Assembly (NCBI GenBank): GCA_903927495.1
Contig: CAIYNH010001002.1
Location: forward strand, 1 to 7,570
From: an uncultured beta proteobacterium
Lineage (GTDB): Bacteria; Pseudomonadota; Gammaproteobacteria; Burkholderiales; Burkholderiaceae_C
DNA length: 7,570 bases
Direction: 5' to 3'
Shown: in pieces, positions 1-6,643 of the stretch
How the letters are laid out: each line of letters starts with the position of its first letter
How positions within the stretch are numbered: the first letter of the stretch is position 1
The notes under the pieces: model-generated
What the model was told of the DNA's origin: nothing
The model's database searches: none
Seen by the model: the letters and a program-made list of their open reading frames with translations, nothing else
Program-made: the position numbers and the translations under genes

Positions 1-232
1 CTAGATTCCTCAGTTGACCGCTTGTTTTTAACTGTAAGTGCTCATGAAAATTGACTTTTTCGGCTTTTTTAAAGTTCACCCATTGGGTGATGGCGCTATG
101 CACCCGATTGAGCCACTGGCAACGTGCCTGTGGTCGTTGCTTCTCCTTGCGGGCAGGAGCCCGCTGCGTCGTCGCGCTTACCCAGACGCGCCACCAGTGG
201 CCCACTCGGGCGCGTCCATATAAGGAATCTAG
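1..232. repeat. Candidate inverted-repeat-bounded, hairpin-rich non-coding element (MITE-like or IS remnant)
   Basis: Bases 1-10 (CTAGATTCCT) are the exact reverse complement of bases 223-232 (AGGAATCTAG). Allowing mismatches, the similarity continues inward to about 16 of 21 positions. Between these ends lie three further perfect inverted repeats: a 15-bp palindrome TCACCCATTGGGTGA at 76-90, a hairpin GCGGGC-AGGA-GCCCGC at 149-164, and 8-bp arms at 185-192/209-216. No open frame here resembles a known protein. The right end lies 2 bp beyond the racemase stop codon (TGA at 237-235), so the racemase is not interrupted. Terminal repeats plus internal dyads fit a small non-autonomous mobile element or the remains of an insertion sequence. 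The left end coincides with the window edge, so the true boundary and any target duplication cannot be judged. It could instead be an ordinary intergenic region with termination structures. Confidence 0.4.
185..216 (-). other. Strong stem-loop downstream of the racemase gene
   Basis: The arms GACGCGCC (185-192) and GGCGCGTC (209-216) are perfectly complementary. The 16-base middle contains a second dyad, AGTG-GCC-CACT (196-206), so a compound hairpin can form. On the minus strand it begins about 19 bases after the racemase stop codon, a usual place for a transcript end. No run of U follows on either strand, so it is not a canonical intrinsic terminator. It could protect the mRNA 3' end or belong to the surrounding inverted-repeat element. 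Confidence 0.45.
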
Positions 233-234
233 GA

Positions 235-930
235 TCATGGGGCCAGCGCCCACAAGGCGGCGCTGCGTGCGTGCAGCGACGTGGTGTCAAACAGGGGCAG
301 GGTGCAGTCGCGTGCCTGTATCAGCAGCGAAATTTCGGTGCAACCCAGGATGATGGCCTGAGCGCCCTGCTGGCCCAAGCTGGCGATGATCCGCAAATAG
401 GCATCGCGGGAGGTGGGCAAGACCCGGCCCAGGCACAACTCCTCGTAAATCACCCTGTGTACCAGGTCGCGCTCGGTTAGGTTGGGTGTCAGTACCGTCA
501 GGTCATGCTGAAGCTGCAGGCGGCTGCGGTAAAAGTCTTGTTCCATGGTGAAACGGGTACCGAGCAAGCCGACCTTGGTGTAGCCAGCCTGCCTGATCGC
601 TAGGGCGGTGGGATCGGCAATGTGCAGCAGCGGAATGTCCACTGCGGCTTGAATCGTGTCGGCCACTTTGTGCATGGTGTTGGTGCATAGCACCAGCGCG
701 TGGGCACCGGCGCATGCCAGCTTTCGGGCCGCATCGGCCAGCAGCGCACCCGCAGCAGGCCATTGACCTGAGGCTTGCAGATGCTCAATCTCTGCAAAGT
801 CCACGCTCAACAAAATAATTTTCGCCGAGTGCAGCCCCCCCAAACGCTCTCTGACCACCTCATTGATAGCACAGTAATAAGGCACCGTGGATTCCCAACT
901 CATGCCGCCGAGCAGGCCGAGGGTTTTCAT
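235..930 (-). CDS. Aspartate/glutamate racemase family protein (YgeA-like)
   Basis: The 231-residue cytoplasmic enzyme belongs to the cofactor-independent Asp/Glu racemase superfamily, which swaps the alpha proton of an amino acid using two cysteines. The protein opens with MKTLGLLGGMSWEST, the typical family N-terminus. Both catalytic cysteines are visible: Cys82 in LVLCTNTMH and Cys197 in IILGCTEI. The family C-terminal motif LFDTTSLHA lies at about residues 213-221, so the protein is full length. The frame is open to an ATG at 1035, but the ATG at 930 is preferred because homology begins there and it overlaps the stop of the upstream exporter gene (ATGA, 930-927), implying translational coupling. 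The family includes aspartate, glutamate and broad-specificity racemases as well as hydantoin and maleate relatives. YgeA-type members act on several amino acids, so the substrate is not fixed by sequence alone. Coupling to an amino-acid exporter suggests that the racemised amino acid, or its precursor, is exported. Confidence 0.9.
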   Translation of the reverse strand: MKTLGLLGGMSWESTVPYYCAINEVVRERLGGLHSAKIILLSVDFAEIEHLQASGQWPAAGALLADAARKLACAGAHALVLCTNTMHKVADTIQAAVDIPLLHIADPTALAIRQAGYTKVGLLGTRFTMEQDFYRSRLQLQHDLTVLTPNLTERDLVHRVIYEELCLGRVLPTSRDAYLRIIASLGQQGAQAIILGCTEISLLIQARDCTLPLFDTTSLHARSAALWALAP

Positions 931-1544
931 TGTTGCAAACTCGCCATCCAGCCGGCGGTTGCGACCAATACCACCGCCATGCTGCGGTTGAACCAGCGCA
1001 AACGCCGCCCGCCATGCTCGGGGTCGGCCAGCCATTGGCGCAGCAGGGAGCCCACCATCGCGTAGGTCAGGTTACTGCACAGACCAAATATCAGCATCAG
1101 CGGCAGGATGATGGTAAAGCGGTCGTAGGCATCCTGGTGCCCGGCCAGCCAGCCACCGACCACGGTCAGAGCCAACATCCAGGCCTTGATGTTGAGAAAT
1201 TGCAGCATCACCCCTTGCCAGAACGTCACCTCAAGCTGTGCTGCATTGGCCTGAGTCAGGGTGTCAGCCCTAAACAGCTTGCTCGCCAGCCACAACAGGT
1301 AGGTCACCCCCAGCGCCTGAATCCCCAGACGCAACGCCGGCATGGCCATCACGATGGCACCCACGCCCCCGGCACATAAAACAAACAGCAGACCCCAACC
1401 GACTGGCACCGAGATCACAAAGCGCAGCGCACGTCGCATGCCAAGGTTGGCCGCCAGTGCGGTTGACAAGGTGGTGTTTGGGCCAGGCGTAAAGCTGGTG
1501 ACCGTGCACAGTACCAGAAGAGAGGTGAGTTCAGAGCTGTTCAT
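927..1544 (-). CDS. LysE/RhtB-family amino-acid exporter
   Basis: A 205-residue inner-membrane protein of the LysE/RhtB translocator family, which exports amino acids (lysine, homoserine, threonine, cysteine and others) using the proton gradient. The family signature TPGPN is at residues 19-23, near the end of the first membrane helix. Roughly six hydrophobic segments can be seen (about 5-25, 40-63, 68-90, 110-132, 145-168 and 185-203), and the length is normal for the family. The ATG at 1544 begins the protein with MNSSELTSLL, typical of the family. No Shine-Dalgarno sequence precedes it. Its stop overlaps the racemase start by four bases, so the two form a translationally coupled pair. The emrB stop lies 124 bp upstream with no obvious promoter or terminator between, so the pair might be read through from the efflux operon or have its own weak promoter. 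The substrate cannot be told from sequence; the neighbour hints at aspartate, glutamate or a D-amino acid. Confidence 0.9.
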   Translation of the reverse strand: MNSSELTSLLVLCTVTSFTPGPNTTLSTALAANLGMRRALRFVISVPVGWGLLFVLCAGGVGAIVMAMPALRLGIQALGVTYLLWLASKLFRADTLTQANAAQLEVTFWQGVMLQFLNIKAWMLALTVVGGWLAGHQDAYDRFTIILPLMLIFGLCSNLTYAMVGSLLRQWLADPEHGGRRLRWFNRSMAVVLVATAGWMASLQQ

Positions 1545-1668
1545 GGACTGATTTGATTTCTACAGCATTCGTGTCGCAATGGTCTTGCCTTGTCATCCAG
1601 AAGCAATGATCGTGGCTCGAAGCCTAGACTCAAATAGTTGGAACACGCAATGAGTTTGTACTTTGACA

Positions 1669-3255
1669 TCAATGCGCTGCGGCTGCCGCATCAATATCAC
1701 CACCAGGCTTGCCGCTCTGGGCTGGTGCGCCACCCGGTTTCCTGGGATGCGACAACCAAACCACTGGTATTAGTAGCAAGAAAATCAGCGCCGAGGCAAA
1801 AAACACGTCACAAATCGCCAGCATGTAGGCTTGTTGGTCGACCAATCGGTTGATTTGCGCCAACGCTTGTTCGGGAGTGAGCCCGGCGTTGTTCATGCCA
1901 GCCAGCAGCTGAGTGGCGGTGACATTGCCTTGGTTGATCGATTCGGCCAATTGTGCATGGTGCAGTGCGGCGCGGTCTTGCCAAACGGTGGTCGCGATTG
2001 AGGTGCCAAATGAGCCTGCCACGATCCGCACAAAACTCGACAAGCCCGAGGCCGCCGGAATTTTGTCGGGTGCAATCCCCGAGAGCAGGATAACCGACAA
2101 GGGAATAAAGAAAAACGCCATGGCGATGCCCTGTACGATGGTCGGCAGCATCATGGTGCCAAAGTCGGCCTGGGTATTGAAGTGCGAGCGCATCAACAGC
2201 ACCACGGCAAACACCACAAAGGCAAAACTGGCCATCGCTCGCGGATCGCGCTTATGCACATTTTTACCCACGATGGGCGACAGAATGATGGCCAGCAAGC
2301 CTACCGGTGCCAGCAACATGCCGGCATCGATCGATGGGTAGCCCATGAATTGCTGTAACCACAGAGGTAGCAACACAACGTTGCCAAAAAATAAACCGTA
2401 GCCGACCGCAATGGCCAGCGTGCCAGACCAGAAGTTGCGTTGTTGGAACAGCCGCAAGTCAACCACCGGGTGCTTTTCCGTCAACTCCCAGGCCAGGAAA
2501 AACGCACAACCGACCAGTGCCACGATGCCCAAACCCAACACCAGAGGGGATGCAAACCAGTCGAGCTCTTTGCCCTTGTCAAGCATGATCTGCAAGGCAC
2601 CAACCCAAACCACCAGCAGCCCCAGCCCCACCGAGTCAATCGGCAGCTTGTGGGTGACGCTTTCGCGCTTGTGGAAGATCGACCAGACCATGAAGGCCGA
2701 CAGCAGGCCGAACGGGATGTTGATGTAAAAAATCCACGACCAACTGATGCTGTCCGTGATCCAGCCGCCCAGCAGCGGCCCCACCACCGGTGCGACCAGC
2801 GTGGTAATGGCCCACAAGCCCATGGCCAATCCGGCCAATGCCGGCGGGTAACTGGCAAGCAGCAAACCTTGCGAAAGCGGAATCATGGGCCCGGCCACAA
2901 AGCCTTGCATGGCGCGAAAGACAATCAGTGTGGTCATGTTGGGGGCGAGCCCGCAAAGCCATGAACTGAGTACAAATAACAACACGCTGGCAACAAACAG
3001 GCGCACCTGACCGAAGCGCTGCGACAGCCAGCCTGTCAGCGGCAGTGAAATTGCGTTGGCAACGCCAAAGCTGGTGATGACCCAAGTGCCCTGATTGGTG
3101 CTCACGCCCAAGTCGCCAGCGATGGCGGGTAGTGACACGTTGGCAATCGACGAGTCGAGCACGTTCATGAAAGTTGCGAGCGACAGGGCAATGGTGCCCC
3201 ACAAGCGCGCCGAGCCCTCCAGCGGAGGGTAATGTATGGGGGCTGGATTAGCCAT
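1669..3255 (-). CDS. emrB: EmrB/QacA-type (DHA2) multidrug efflux MFS transporter
   Basis: A 528-residue inner-membrane drug:proton antiporter of the DHA2 (14-helix) major facilitator family, which exports hydrophobic drugs, uncouplers and phenolics through the EmrA bridge. Family motifs are clear: LDSSIANVSLPAIAGDLG at 33-50 (helix 1, motif D1), GWLSQRFGQVRLF at 75-87 (motif A), RAMQGFVAGPMIPLSQG at 114-130 (motif B), and PVVGPLLGGWI at 156-166 (antiporter motif C). FYINIPFGL follows at 176-184. About 14 hydrophobic segments are visible and the length is normal. The frame extends upstream to a TTG at 3288 that overlaps the EmrA stop (TTGA). I prefer the ATG at 3255 because MANPAPIHYPPLEG matches the usual start of this subfamily as I know it, but neither site has a good Shine-Dalgarno. 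The gene is third of the pump genes after the outer-membrane factor and EmrA, with a 29-bp gap from EmrA using the ATG start. Confidence 0.93.
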   Translation of the reverse strand: MANPAPIHYPPLEGSARLWGTIALSLATFMNVLDSSIANVSLPAIAGDLGVSTNQGTWVITSFGVANAISLPLTGWLSQRFGQVRLFVASVLLFVLSSWLCGLAPNMTTLIVFRAMQGFVAGPMIPLSQGLLLASYPPALAGLAMGLWAITTLVAPVVGPLLGGWITDSISWSWIFYINIPFGLLSAFMVWSIFHKRESVTHKLPIDSVGLGLLVVWVGALQIMLDKGKELDWFASPLVLGLGIVALVGCAFFLAWELTEKHPVVDLRLFQQRNFWSGTLAIAVGYGLFFGNVVLLPLWLQQFMGYPSIDAGMLLAPVGLLAIILSPIVGKNVHKRDPRAMASFAFVVFAVVLLMRSHFNTQADFGTMMLPTIVQGIAMAFFFIPLSVILLSGIAPDKIPAASGLSSFVRIVAGSFGTSIATTVWQDRAALHHAQLAESINQGNVTATQLLAGMNNAGLTPEQALAQINRLVDQQAYMLAICDVFFASALIFLLLIPVVWLSHPRKPGGAPAQSGKPGGDIDAAAAAH

Positions 3256-3284
3256 GCAAACTGCTTGATTGCGTGGGCAACATG

Positions 3285-4502
3285 TCAAGGATGGCCGAGA
3301 TTGGCGGCAACGATTTTTTGCACTTCTTGTGCAGCACCATCACTCGAAGATTCATAGACAGTGGTTTGCACCAGGGCCTGTGCGCGGGGCGCATCGGCCA
3401 GCATTTTGCCGTCTTGTTGGCTGACATCGACCGTGGCCTCCATCGACAAACCAACGCGCAGGGGATTTTTGGCGAGTTGGGCGACATCAAGCGCGACCCG
3501 CACCGGCACCCGCTGCACCACCTTGATCCAATTGCCGGTGGCGTTTTGCGCCGGCAGCAGAGCAAACGCAGCACCTGTGCCCATGCCCACGCCGCTCACT
3601 ATTCCTTGGTATTCGAGCTTTTTGCCGTACAGGTCAGCCGTCAATTTCACCGGCTGACCAATTCGGATATGGCGCAATTGCACTTCCTTGAAGTTGGCAT
3701 CGACCCACAGTTGGTTCAGCGGAATGATCGACATCAAGGGCGTGCCCGCAGCCACGCGTTGCCCCAATTGCACGCTGCGCCGGGCCACAAAACCATCGAC
3801 TGGAGCTGGCAATGTGGCCCGCTCCTTGGTGAGCCAGGCCTCGCGCAGTTTGGCGGCAGCGGCTTGCACGCTGGGGTGCTGCTCAATGCTGATGCCGTCG
3901 GTCATGGCCTGGTTGCTGGCAAGCTGCTGTTTGGCAGCAGCCACACCTGCCTGGGCTGCAACCAGTGCACTGTTGGCGTTGCTGAGCTGGGTTTGGCTGT
4001 GGTTGAGCTCTTCCTTGGATACAGCGCCGTCGCCCACCAAAGATTGGCGGCGGTTCAGGTCGTCGGTGGCGCGGCTGATATCGGCTTTGGCCCTTGTTAC
4101 ATCGGTTTCACGAAGTGCGATTTGGGTTGTCAGGCTGGCGTTGTTGGCGTACAGCGTGCGGACTTGGCGTACGGTTTGGGCCAGATTGGCGCGGGCCTGG
4201 TCCAGCGCCAGTTTGGCATCAGCTGGGTCGAGCCTGACCAGTGGCTGGCCGGCTTTCACAAAATCGGTGTCGTCGGCCAGGATGGCGGTAACCGTGCCAC
4301 CCATGTGCGGTGTGATCTGGATCACGTTACCCTGCACATAGGCGTTGTCGGTGGACTCAAAATGGCTGCCGATCAGCCATTCGTAAGCAGCCCAGCCAAG
4401 CCCGGACGCGATCATGACGCTGGCAATAGCGCTCAGTGCTTTTTTTCGGGCCGGGTTGCCGGTTGCGGGTGTTGTTTTGGCTTGGGTTTGCGTTGCGGTC
4501 AT
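3285..4502 (-). CDS. emrA: EmrA-type periplasmic adaptor (HlyD/membrane-fusion family)
   Basis: A 405-residue adaptor that links the EmrB antiporter to the outer-membrane channel across the periplasm. A short basic cytoplasmic tail is followed by one membrane helix at about 22-45. The first half of the lipoyl/barrel-sandwich domain follows at about 54-96 (YVQGNVIQITPHMGGTV). A long alpha-helical hairpin rich in Ala, Gln and Leu spans about 96-225. The second lipoyl half comes next (LPAPVDGFVARRSVQLGQRV, 231-250), then the beta-barrel (LWVDANFKEVQL, 265-276). The string FALLPAQNATGNWIKVVQR at about 313-331 is diagnostic of EmrA-type adaptors rather than AcrA or MacA types. Length is normal. 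It lies between the outer-membrane factor gene (30-bp gap) and emrB and is surely cotranscribed with them. The start ATG at 4502 has no clear Shine-Dalgarno upstream. The C-terminal 40 residues are variable in this family. Confidence 0.94.
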   Translation of the reverse strand: MTATQTQAKTTPATGNPARKKALSAIASVMIASGLGWAAYEWLIGSHFESTDNAYVQGNVIQITPHMGGTVTAILADDTDFVKAGQPLVRLDPADAKLALDQARANLAQTVRQVRTLYANNASLTTQIALRETDVTRAKADISRATDDLNRRQSLVGDGAVSKEELNHSQTQLSNANSALVAAQAGVAAAKQQLASNQAMTDGISIEQHPSVQAAAAKLREAWLTKERATLPAPVDGFVARRSVQLGQRVAAGTPLMSIIPLNQLWVDANFKEVQLRHIRIGQPVKLTADLYGKKLEYQGIVSGVGMGTGAAFALLPAQNATGNWIKVVQRVPVRVALDVAQLAKNPLRVGLSMEATVDVSQQDGKMLADAPRAQALVQTTVYESSSDGAAQEVQKIVAANLGHP

Positions 4503-4532
4503 GGTGCTATCAGATGAAAAATGGGGTGTGAT

Positions 4533-5984
4533 TTACTTAAGTGCGGTGGCACCGGGCAACTTGGCTAGGTAGCCGCCGCCCAATGCGCGCACTAACAAAA
4601 CCTGGGTCTCCAATGCGCGAGCGGCCAGGTCGACACCCTGGCGGCGCTGGTTCAGCACAGCTGTCTCGGTGGCCAGAACAGTCAGCAGCGGGGTCAAGCC
4701 AGCCAGATAACGCTGGCGGGCAATGTCGTAAGAGCGCTCAGCCGCCTCTTGAGCTGCACGCTGCTCAAGTTGCTGTTGTGCAATCGCCTTGGTGGATGCC
4801 AACTGATCGGCTACATCGCGAATGGCTTCGATCAGGGTGGCGTTGTAGCTTTCAATTGCAGCGTCCAATTCGGCTGTTTTCCCAAGCAAATTGGCACGCA
4901 GGCGACCGCCATCAAAAAGCGGCAGTCGCAAAGCCGGGCCCACGCCCCATTGTTCGCTGCCAGCATCCGTCAGACGATCCAGGCCAATGCTGGAGAAACC
5001 GGCAAAGGCCACCAGATTGATGTTGGGATAAAACTGGCTTTTGGCACCAGCGACTTCCTGGCTGTAAGCTTCCACACGCCAGCGTGCCGCAGCGATGTCA
5101 GCGCGTCGCCCCAATAAATCGGCCGAGATGCTGGAATTTATTGCTATTTGTTTAATAGCTTCTTGTGCAGGCTCTGTAAGCTCTAGAGGCTTATTCTGAC
5201 CACCTATGAGGGCGGCCAGGGCATGCCGATTGATGGCAATTTGTTCTTGTAATACTTCGATTTGCAGACGTGCGTCAGGGAGGTTTCCCTGGCTTTGACG
5301 CAGTTCAAGTTGGGTGTCGAGTCCGGCATCGAGCCGTTTTTTTACCAGTGCCAGCATTTGCGTGCGCTGCGTCAACTGGCGTTGCGATAAAGCTAATTGA
5401 GCATACAGGCGTGCCAACTGAAAGTAGCTGCGCGCGACGCTGCTGGCCAGCAGGGTGCGGGCGGCATCGGCATCGGCCTGGGCTGCGCGAACCTGTCCCA
5501 AAGCGGCTTCAAGGGCGGCATGATTTTTGCCAAAAAAGTCCAACTCCCAACTGCCGGCGAGTTGCGCGGTGCCGGTTTCCCGGATGGAGCCCGCCAGCGG
5601 GGGCGGAATCATGCCTGTGGCGGTGAATTTTTGCCGGGTGGCATCCAGGCCGGCGCTGATTTGGGGGCCACTGGAGGCATCGGTGGCGCTGACACCGGTT
5701 TGCGCCCGAGCCAGTCTGGCTTGGGTGATTTTGAGGCTGGGGTTGCTGGCCAGAGCTTGTCCGATCAACTGGGTGAGTTGCGGGTCGCCAAATTCGGTCC
5801 ACCACTGGGAGGAGGGCTGTGCGCTGCTGGGTGCCTCGGAGAGGCCGAGCGATTGAGCCGTGCGCAAGTTGGCGCTGCCGGGGGTATCGGGTATATTGGC
5901 GCAGGCAGAGAGAGCCAGCGCCAGCAGCGCTGGCACCAGACAACGGATCGTGGTAACGTGAGGATGGGACGGTAGAAGGGTCAT
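4533..5984 (-). CDS. NodT-family outer-membrane efflux lipoprotein (TolC-like channel)
   Basis: A 483-residue outer-membrane factor that forms the trimeric exit duct of the pump. The N-terminus is a lipoprotein signal: a hydrophobic stretch at about 14-27 ends in the lipobox LSAC, with Cys28 as the likely lipidated residue. The family signature WWTEFGDPQL is at 61-70, and two OEP repeats follow (about 65-255 and 285-475). SWELDFFGKNHAALEAA (145-161) and ADLLGRRADIAAARWRVEA (288-306) are hallmark motifs of NodT-type factors, as is LPLFDGGRLRA (354-364). Residues about 262-286, in the linker between the two repeats, are encoded by an unusually AT-rich, repeat-like stretch described separately. 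The reading frame stays open. The gene lies 98 bp after the regulator and 30 bp before emrA, which implies a shared operon. E. coli emrAB relies on tolC elsewhere in the genome, whereas this cluster carries its own channel. The start ATG at 5984 is chosen because the signal peptide begins there. Confidence 0.93.
   Translation of the reverse strand: MTLLPSHPHVTTIRCLVPALLALALSACANIPDTPGSANLRTAQSLGLSEAPSSAQPSSQWWTEFGDPQLTQLIGQALASNPSLKITQARLARAQTGVSATDASSGPQISAGLDATRQKFTATGMIPPPLAGSIRETGTAQLAGSWELDFFGKNHAALEAALGQVRAAQADADAARTLLASSVARSYFQLARLYAQLALSQRQLTQRTQMLALVKKRLDAGLDTQLELRQSQGNLPDARLQIEVLQEQIAINRHALAALIGGQNKPLELTEPAQEAIKQIAINSSISADLLGRRADIAAARWRVEAYSQEVAGAKSQFYPNINLVAFAGFSSIGLDRLTDAGSEQWGVGPALRLPLFDGGRLRANLLGKTAELDAAIESYNATLIEAIRDVADQLASTKAIAQQQLEQRAAQEAAERSYDIARQRYLAGLTPLLTVLATETAVLNQRRQGVDLAARALETQVLLVRALGGGYLAKLPGATALK
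5134..5200 (-). repeat. AT-rich, repeat-like segment inside the outer-membrane factor gene
   Basis: This roughly 67-bp stretch differs sharply from the GC-rich coding around it. On the minus strand it uses codons rare in the neighbouring genes (AAT, AAG, CCT, CTA, ACA, ATT, AAA, ATA, AAT). It contains an inverted repeat GCTATT-TGTTT-AATAGC at 5143-5159 and a CTCTAGAG palindrome at 5181-5188. The motifs CCTCTAGAGCTTA, GCACAAGAAGCTAT and AAATAGC in this order resemble, from memory, a short palindromic repeat scattered between genes in Comamonadaceae (CTCTAGCGCTTA...AAGCGCAAGNAGCTAT). It encodes residues about 262-286 of the protein without a stop or frameshift, within the variable linker between the two OEP repeats. 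The identity as that repeat is my recollection, not a search result. A locally AT-rich linker is the alternative. Confidence 0.5.
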
Positions 5985-6065
5985 CGCTGGGTTATTCCAT
6001 GCTACTGAAACTGAAGCAGTTAATGCTTGTTGGGCGGGTGTTACGGGCTGGTTTCATGGATATAC

Positions 6066-6086
6066 ATGAGCCTGAATCAGGCTCAT
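6066..6086. other. Perfect palindrome overlapping the regulator's stop codon
   Basis: ATGAGCCTGA (6066-6075) and TCAGGCTCAT (6077-6086) are exact reverse complements separated by one base. As RNA it can form a 9-bp stem with a 3-base loop. It includes the marR-type gene's stop codon (TGA, 6085-6083) and starts the 98-bp gap before the outer-membrane factor gene. No U-run follows on the minus strand (GTATATCC comes next), so it is not a standard terminator. It might lower read-through into the pump genes, set mRNA processing, or be a protein-binding site. Confidence 0.6.
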
Positions 6087-6634
6087 ATTTCATACGCATC
6101 GGCAGAGCCTGATGGCTGCGCCTCGAGATTCTGGGCATTGCCAAGAATGCGTCGCAGGTAACTCTTCAAAGTAACGAATTCCTCTGTTGAAAAACCCGCT
6201 AAATGGGCGTTTTGTACTTGACTGAGGACGGCTGGTATGCGCGCTGCTGCCACCCGTCCGGCCTCGGTCAATTCGATGTTGACGACGCGTCTATCCGCCA
6301 CTGAACGAACCCGCCGGCATAGGCTCTTGACCTCGAGTCGATCCAGTAAACGGGTCATGGCGCCCGCGTCCAGATGGCATTCGCGTGCCAGTTCAGCAAC
6401 CGTCGAGGCTTTGCCGATGGATAGCTTGAACAACGGTACCCACTGAGCGTTGGTTAAATCACTGCTTTCGAGTTGACGTTCTACTTCGTGCGCGACCTTG
6501 GCCAGCACCCGGCGCATCAGGTAACCAACGCTCTCCTCAGGGTCGTAGCCCAGGGCGTTGTAAAACGCGATGGCAGCACAGGCTTCACCGGCGGGTGGAG
6601 TTGTGCTTGAAGTAGAAGGGGGTAAAACGTTCAT
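6083..6634 (-). CDS. MarR-family transcriptional regulator (EmrR/MprA-like)
   Basis: A 183-residue winged-helix regulator. After a variable N-terminal tail, the dimerisation helix begins at about 34 (ESVGYLMRRVLAKVAHEVE). LTNAQWVPLFKL (60-71) leads into the DNA-binding core. The recognition helix is about 88-101 (LDAGAMTRLLDRLE). The wing carries the conserved ADRR at 113-116 within a basic stretch (about 107-119), followed by the LTEAG motif at 122-126. Length is typical for the EmrR subgroup. It is the first gene of the efflux cluster and reads in the same direction, the arrangement of E. coli emrRAB. By analogy it should repress the cluster and release DNA on binding hydrophobic or phenolic ligands. 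A palindrome inside its own promoter spacer supports autorepression. The ATG at 6634 is only about three bases from the predicted transcription start and has no Shine-Dalgarno, suggesting a near-leaderless message. The first 30 residues are poorly conserved, so a later start is possible. Confidence 0.93.
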   Translation of the reverse strand: MNVLPPSTSSTTPPAGEACAAIAFYNALGYDPEESVGYLMRRVLAKVAHEVERQLESSDLTNAQWVPLFKLSIGKASTVAELARECHLDAGAMTRLLDRLEVKSLCRRVRSVADRRVVNIELTEAGRVAAARIPAVLSQVQNAHLAGFSTEEFVTLKSYLRRILGNAQNLEAQPSGSADAYEI

Positions 6635-6643
6635 GGTGGGTGA

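Noticed and set aside
149..164. Hairpin GCGGGC-AGGA-GCCCGC as an intrinsic terminator
   Set aside because: No U-run follows on either strand, so only a structural role within the inverted-repeat element is supported.
38..223. Plus-strand open frame of 61 codons in the left non-coding region
   Set aside because: It runs through three perfect inverted repeats, has no ribosome site and resembles no protein I know.
931..1035. N-terminal extension of the racemase up to the ATG at 1035
   Set aside because: The extra 35 residues overlap the exporter gene and are not racemase-like. The family N-terminus begins exactly at 930 with a coupled ATGA start.
930..1379. Plus-strand open frame opposite the LysE-type gene
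   Set aside because: It is rich in Gln, His and Pro in the manner of antisense shadows, and it conflicts with a well-supported exporter gene.
1545..1668. Promoter or terminator between emrB and the exporter gene
   Set aside because: The only dyad is a 4-bp GGCT-TCG-AGCC without a U-run, and I found no -35/-10 pair close to consensus on the minus strand.
3273..4517. A 414-codon open frame on the plus strand opposite emrA
   Set aside because: It mirrors the real emrA frame in a GC-rich gene. The product shows no domain order or motif, while the minus-strand protein has clear EmrA motifs.
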